From: Vibrio hepatarius
Lineage (GTDB): Bacteria > Pseudomonadota > Gammaproteobacteria > Enterobacterales > Vibrionaceae
Assembly: GCF_011806575.1 (NCBI RefSeq)
Contig: NZ_JAATOO010000034.1
Coordinates: forward strand, 1 to 33,775
Direction: 5' to 3'
Length of the DNA stretch: 33,775 bases
The position numbers and the translations under genes are program-made. Shown piece by piece: positions 30,337 to 33,775 of this stretch. The notes beneath the pieces are model-generated. The model was given only the letters and a program-made list of their open reading frames with translations. It was not told the DNA's origin and did no database searches. Numbering within the stretch: position 1 is the stretch's first letter; each line of letters opens with the position of its first letter.

Positions 30337-32001
30337 ATGGAAAGAGAATCGATGGAGTTTGATGTTGTCGTCGTTGGCGCAGGGCCAGCGGGACTCTCAA
30401 CGGCCTGCAAACTTGCCCAATTGAGCCAACAAAATAATCGAGATCTCAGCATTTGTGTGGTCGAAAAAGGTGAGCAAGTCGGTGCTCATATTCTATCCGG
30501 CGCGGTGTTTGATCCAATTGCGCTTAATGAGTTGTTTCCTCAATGGCGAGATAATCCTCCGCAGATGACGCCTGTCAGCAAAGACGAGATGTTGCTGCTT
30601 TCTACCCAATCCAATCACATCCACATACCTCAAGTATTCGTACCTAAGAGTCTACGCGTCGGACACGAGCAATACGTACTCAGTTTAGGCAACTTGTGTG
30701 TATGGTTAGCCGAGCAAGCTAGCCAGTTGGGCGTTGAAGTGTTTCCCGGCTTCGCTGCACGAAGTCTGATTAAAGATGAGCAAGGCAAAATCGGTGGCAT
30801 CGTGACCTCTGACATGGGGCTAGATAAAGATGGCAAGCCGAAAAGCAACTTCCAAGCAGGTGTTGAGCTTAGAGCCAAATACACCGTGTTTGCGGAGGGC
30901 GCGCGTGGACACCTTGGACGAGAGTTGATCAAACTCTTTAAACTAAGTAAAGGCAAAGCGGCGCAACATTACGCCATCGGACTTAAGGAGTTATGGCAAC
31001 TGCCAGAAGGCGATAAACGATACCAACCTGGCTTAGTGATCCACGGCTTTGGTTGGCCGTTAAGCGACTCTGAGAGCAACGGAGGCAGTTTTCTTTACCA
31101 TCTCGACAATCATCAAGTGGCCGTGGGTTTGATTGCCGACCTTAATTACGCCAATCCTTACCTGAATCCTTTCGAAGAATTCCAACGCCTGAAACATCAC
31201 CCAGCGATTTCAAAGCATCTACTTGGCGCAGAGCGTGTTTGCTTTGGTGCTCGCGCCTTAACGAAAGGCGGTTTGTTTGCCCTACCGAAGCAGCAGTTTC
31301 CCGGAGGGTTATTGATTGGTTGTGACGCAGGGACACTGAATAGCGCCAAAATCAAAGGCAGCCATACCGCGATGAAATCTGGATTGTTAGCGGCAGAGGC
31401 CGTATTTGCAGAATTGACCTCCCATTCACCGGCTGATGAGCCAGATTATCAGTCTCGATTTGAATCGTCTTGGCTGTATGACGAGTTAAATCAAGCGCGC
31501 AACTTTACAGGTGCTATCCACAATTACGGCAGTTTGCTCGGAGGAGCAATTGCGACCTTGGAATACAATATTTGGCCATACTTGAGTAAAAAACCGGTGC
31601 CGTGGAATATTGTCGACCCTCAAGCCGACTACTTATGCATGAAAGAGAAAAGCGGCTGCAAAAAAATCGAATACCCGAAACCAGATAAGATCTTGAGCTT
31701 TGATAAGCCGTCTTCTGTGTATTTATCAGGAACAATACACGAAGAAAACCAGCCAAATCACTTATTAATTTCGAGCCTGAGAATCGCGCTCAACAACCAT
31801 ATCCCGATGTTTGACGGACCAAGTCAGAGGTTCTGTCCGGCGGGTGTGTATGAAATATTGGAATGCGAAGGCGGACATCGTCTACAGATCAATTCTACCA
31901 ACTGCTTACACTGTAAGACGTGCGATATTAAGGACCCGTCTCTCAACATTACTTGGGTTCCGCCCGAAGGTGGCGGCGGGCCTAACTATCGTAATATGTA
32001 A
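30337..32001 (+). CDS. Electron transfer flavoprotein-ubiquinone oxidoreductase
   Basis: A 554-residue protein; ATG 30337 gives the family's usual start MERESMEFDVVVVGAGPAGLS. Upstream purines (GGTTGGGTTGGAG) are the only ribosome site. The FAD motif is VVGAGPAGLSTA, then CVVEKGEQVGAHILSGAVFD (about 43-62). The central GLKELWQLPEG and FGWPL stretches and the GGLLIGCDAGTLNSAKIKGSHTAMKSG loop (about 325-351) are typical. The C-terminal 4Fe-4S cluster cysteines are in FCPAGVYE and NCLHCKTCDIKDP. It sits on the membrane and passes electrons from reduced ETF to ubiquinone. Together with the divergent etfBA it is a complete electron path for acyl-CoA dehydrogenation. etfD/etfQO symbols vary, so none is given. 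Confidence 0.96.
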   Translation: MERESMEFDVVVVGAGPAGLSTACKLAQLSQQNNRDLSICVVEKGEQVGAHILSGAVFDPIALNELFPQWRDNPPQMTPVSKDEMLLLSTQSNHIHIPQVFVPKSLRVGHEQYVLSLGNLCVWLAEQASQLGVEVFPGFAARSLIKDEQGKIGGIVTSDMGLDKDGKPKSNFQAGVELRAKYTVFAEGARGHLGRELIKLFKLSKGKAAQHYAIGLKELWQLPEGDKRYQPGLVIHGFGWPLSDSESNGGSFLYHLDNHQVAVGLIADLNYANPYLNPFEEFQRLKHHPAISKHLLGAERVCFGARALTKGGLFALPKQQFPGGLLIGCDAGTLNSAKIKGSHTAMKSGLLAAEAVFAELTSHSPADEPDYQSRFESSWLYDELNQARNFTGAIHNYGSLLGGAIATLEYNIWPYLSKKPVPWNIVDPQADYLCMKEKSGCKKIEYPKPDKILSFDKPSSVYLSGTIHEENQPNHLLISSLRIALNNHIPMFDGPSQRFCPAGVYEILECEGGHRLQINSTNCLHCKTCDIKDPSLNITWVPPEGGGGPNYRNM

Positions 32002-32027
32002 CCGCAATTTAACGGTGTAAGTCACGA

Positions 32028-33626
32028 TTAAACTACATGGGCACAGATGCTATTTTTATCATCGAGTTTCGCTTTGTACATCGCGATGTCGGCGTGTTTA
32101 ATGATCTCGTCATATTCCACACCATGCTCTGGAATGAACGCAATGCCTACACTACCAGTAAGATCGACCTCAGCGCCGCCCGGTAAACTGTATGTCGTAA
32201 ATACCTCATTAAAGAGCAACTGAACTTGCCTATAGACCTCTTTTTTGCTGCGAATGTTTTTAAACAAAATGGCAAATTCATCACCACCTAACCTGGCGGG
32301 GATAATATCAGGTAGCTCATCGAAATATTCGAGCAAGCATACCTCTTTGTTTTCTATGTCAAAGTAACGGTTCAAGTGAACCGCAAACTGAAACAACAAC
32401 TCGTCACCGATTTTGTGCCCATAGGTGTCGTTGACCAACTTAAAGCCATCGAGGTCAATAAATACCAAGGCGCCAGTTAGATCTGACTCTTCAGCTTTGC
32501 CTAACCATTGTTCTGAAAGCATTTGGAAATAACGCCTGTTGGGTAGCTCAGTCACCACATCAAAATACGCCAGCTTATAAATCTCACTTTTATTGCTCTC
32601 AATTTTTTCCATCATTGAAGAAAACGAGTTTTTGATTTCGCGAATTTCTTTTGGCATCACACGCGACGTTTTAAAGTCTACGTCCACCGCTTGTTTTCCG
32701 TTTTCAATACGTCTAATTGTTGCCAACAGACTTTCCAGCGGTTTAATTAAGCTAAATGAAATAGGAATGGTTATGAGCAGTGCCAACGCTACACCCAAAA
32801 ACATCACCAGCATTGCGGTTTCATCAATGTGCTCGGCTTTAACTCTTAGCTCTTCTAGCGGCTGTGGCACCATCACGCCCCAACCAGCATTCGGCACGAA
32901 TGTGTAACCAGCAATCATGTCACCTTTTAATGCGGGTGAATAAAACTCTTCGACTCCTGTTTTTCCGGCAAGCATTTTTTGCACCGTACTGACTGCCAAT
33001 ATGTTCTTACGCGCGTCTATCCAAGAGCTCATAGGGTGAGCGAGAACATTCCCCGCTTGATCGACGATCGCAGCATGACCTTTTTCACCGAATGAGACCT
33101 TTCTCCCCATATCAACAATGTACTGCGTAGTTAAGTAGCCTAGTAAGTAATGGTCGGAATACTTTTGCACCACGAGCAGGATTGGCGTGTTGGAATAACT
33201 TTCGTCTACGGTCACAGTAGAAAGCGAGACTTTGTCACTGTTGGCTGTGTCTACCAGCAAACGCAATACATCACTATCGAGTCTCTGAGGACATGAGTTC
33301 TGTTTATAAAACAAACAACCAGTCAGATTTCCTTGCTTGTCGAACTTTCCCACCATACTAAAGTTATAACTGGCCAAAAGTTGCTTGAAGTTACTTGAAT
33401 TAAGCTGATTTTCCGACTCAGAATCAATGATGGTAAAAATACCCGTCACATCTTGATAGTAACGCTCAAATGCCGCTGAAAGGTTTTGCGCGATAACTAA
33501 GTGTCGTTGTCGAACGTCTCTCAGCTCAGATTCTAATGCTTTGGAATAAGGCCAAGCCCAGAAAAGAGCCAAGGGGATAACGGTTAATAAACAACATGTG
33601 ATAACAAACAGATGTCTAAGCTTCAT
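32028..33626 (-). CDS. Membrane diguanylate cyclase with periplasmic dCache sensor
   Basis: A 532-residue protein from ATG 33626. TM1 (about 5-24) is followed by a periplasmic double-Cache-type sensor (about 30-265) containing HAAIVDQAGNVLAHP and GVEEFYSPALKGDMIAGYTFVPNAGWGVMV. TM2 (about 270-294), HAMP (295-345) and the GGDEF domain (about 355-530) follow. The active motif GGDEF is intact at about 447-451 (ARLGGDEFAIL), as are DLDGFKLVNDTYGHKIGD and HADIAMYKAK. The product-inhibition I-site RxxD expected just upstream is not conserved (ELPD), so feedback control may be absent. A leucine- and acid-rich insertion (EVCLLEYFDELPD) precedes the motif. It should make c-di-GMP on sensing a small periplasmic ligand, opposing the nearby HD-GYP protein. 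Confidence 0.94.
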   Translation of the reverse strand: MKLRHLFVITCCLLTVIPLALFWAWPYSKALESELRDVRQRHLVIAQNLSAAFERYYQDVTGIFTIIDSESENQLNSSNFKQLLASYNFSMVGKFDKQGNLTGCLFYKQNSCPQRLDSDVLRLLVDTANSDKVSLSTVTVDESYSNTPILLVVQKYSDHYLLGYLTTQYIVDMGRKVSFGEKGHAAIVDQAGNVLAHPMSSWIDARKNILAVSTVQKMLAGKTGVEEFYSPALKGDMIAGYTFVPNAGWGVMVPQPLEELRVKAEHIDETAMLVMFLGVALALLITIPISFSLIKPLESLLATIRRIENGKQAVDVDFKTSRVMPKEIREIKNSFSSMMEKIESNKSEIYKLAYFDVVTELPNRRYFQMLSEQWLGKAEESDLTGALVFIDLDGFKLVNDTYGHKIGDELLFQFAVHLNRYFDIENKEVCLLEYFDELPDIIPARLGGDEFAILFKNIRSKKEVYRQVQLLFNEVFTTYSLPGGAEVDLTGSVGIAFIPEHGVEYDEIIKHADIAMYKAKLDDKNSICAHVV

Positions 33627-33775
33627 ATCTACAACTCTTTCTATTCCAATGAAGGTTCAGCACATTAGACACTAAACGCTGAGCACTATTTCCTATACGC
33701 TCGTCAGTTATCCCGACAAAGCACTCTTAGCCAGAGTGACGTAGATTGATGATGTACTAATACTAAGGTTCGTTT

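Overview
The window looks like chromosomal DNA of a Vibrio, probably of the Harveyi clade. The evidence is the protein flavour (a DUF3332 lipoprotein, an AGCS symporter with strongly biased codons, a DUF6500-like small protein), moderate GC with AT-rich spacers, and the mixture of accessory metabolic genes with c-di-GMP enzymes. The assignment is inferred from family resemblance only. No insertion sequence, prophage, CRISPR array or integron attC repeat was seen.

Layout. (1) 1-3154: a minus-strand catabolic set (FAD-dependent amine/amino-acid oxidase cut by the window edge, RidA-family protein, ornithine-cyclodeaminase-family protein) diverges from an AraC regulator. (2) 3208-9745: a string of small accessory genes, mostly minus strand. 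It holds a WYL regulator with a small partner, SH3, CsaA-like, GFA, VOC, HAD and nucleotidyltransferase proteins, two small membrane proteins, and a fosA-like fragment that I read as a decayed gene. (3) 9847-13235: a beta-hydroxyacid dehydrogenase and TSUP exporter operon diverges from a MocR-type regulator across a perfect 28-bp palindrome. (4) 13495-13569: tRNA-Gly(TCC). (5) 13715-18833: a tightly packed five-gene operon encoding a LolA-like periplasmic protein, two MacB/LolCE-type permeases, a LolD-type ATPase and an outer-membrane beta-barrel. It looks like a complete inner-to-outer membrane lipid or lipoprotein export route with no assigned substrate, and is the best candidate here for an undescribed system. 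(6) 18990-21710: a DUF3332 lipoprotein and an AGCS alanine/glycine:cation symporter. (7) 22066-25281: an E1alpha-E1beta-E2 2-oxoacid dehydrogenase operon without E3, behind a leader with two mutually exclusive foldings. (8) 25549-28407: an HD-GYP c-di-GMP phosphodiesterase. (9) 28490-32001: etfBA divergent from ETF-ubiquinone oxidoreductase, sharing a region with a LiuR-like operator. (10) 32028-33626: a membrane diguanylate cyclase.

How the parts fit. The 2-oxoacid dehydrogenase makes an acyl-CoA, and ETF plus ETF-QO carry electrons from acyl-CoA dehydrogenases to ubiquinone. Regions 7 and 9 therefore fit a degradative acyl-CoA theme, probably branched-chain or related carbon sources. The two c-di-GMP enzymes flanking the ETF genes have opposite activities and periplasmic sensor domains. 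Regions 1 and 3 each pair catabolic or transport genes with a divergent dedicated regulator. Starts were often moved downstream of the longest open frame to the codon with a ribosome binding site; each such choice is stated.
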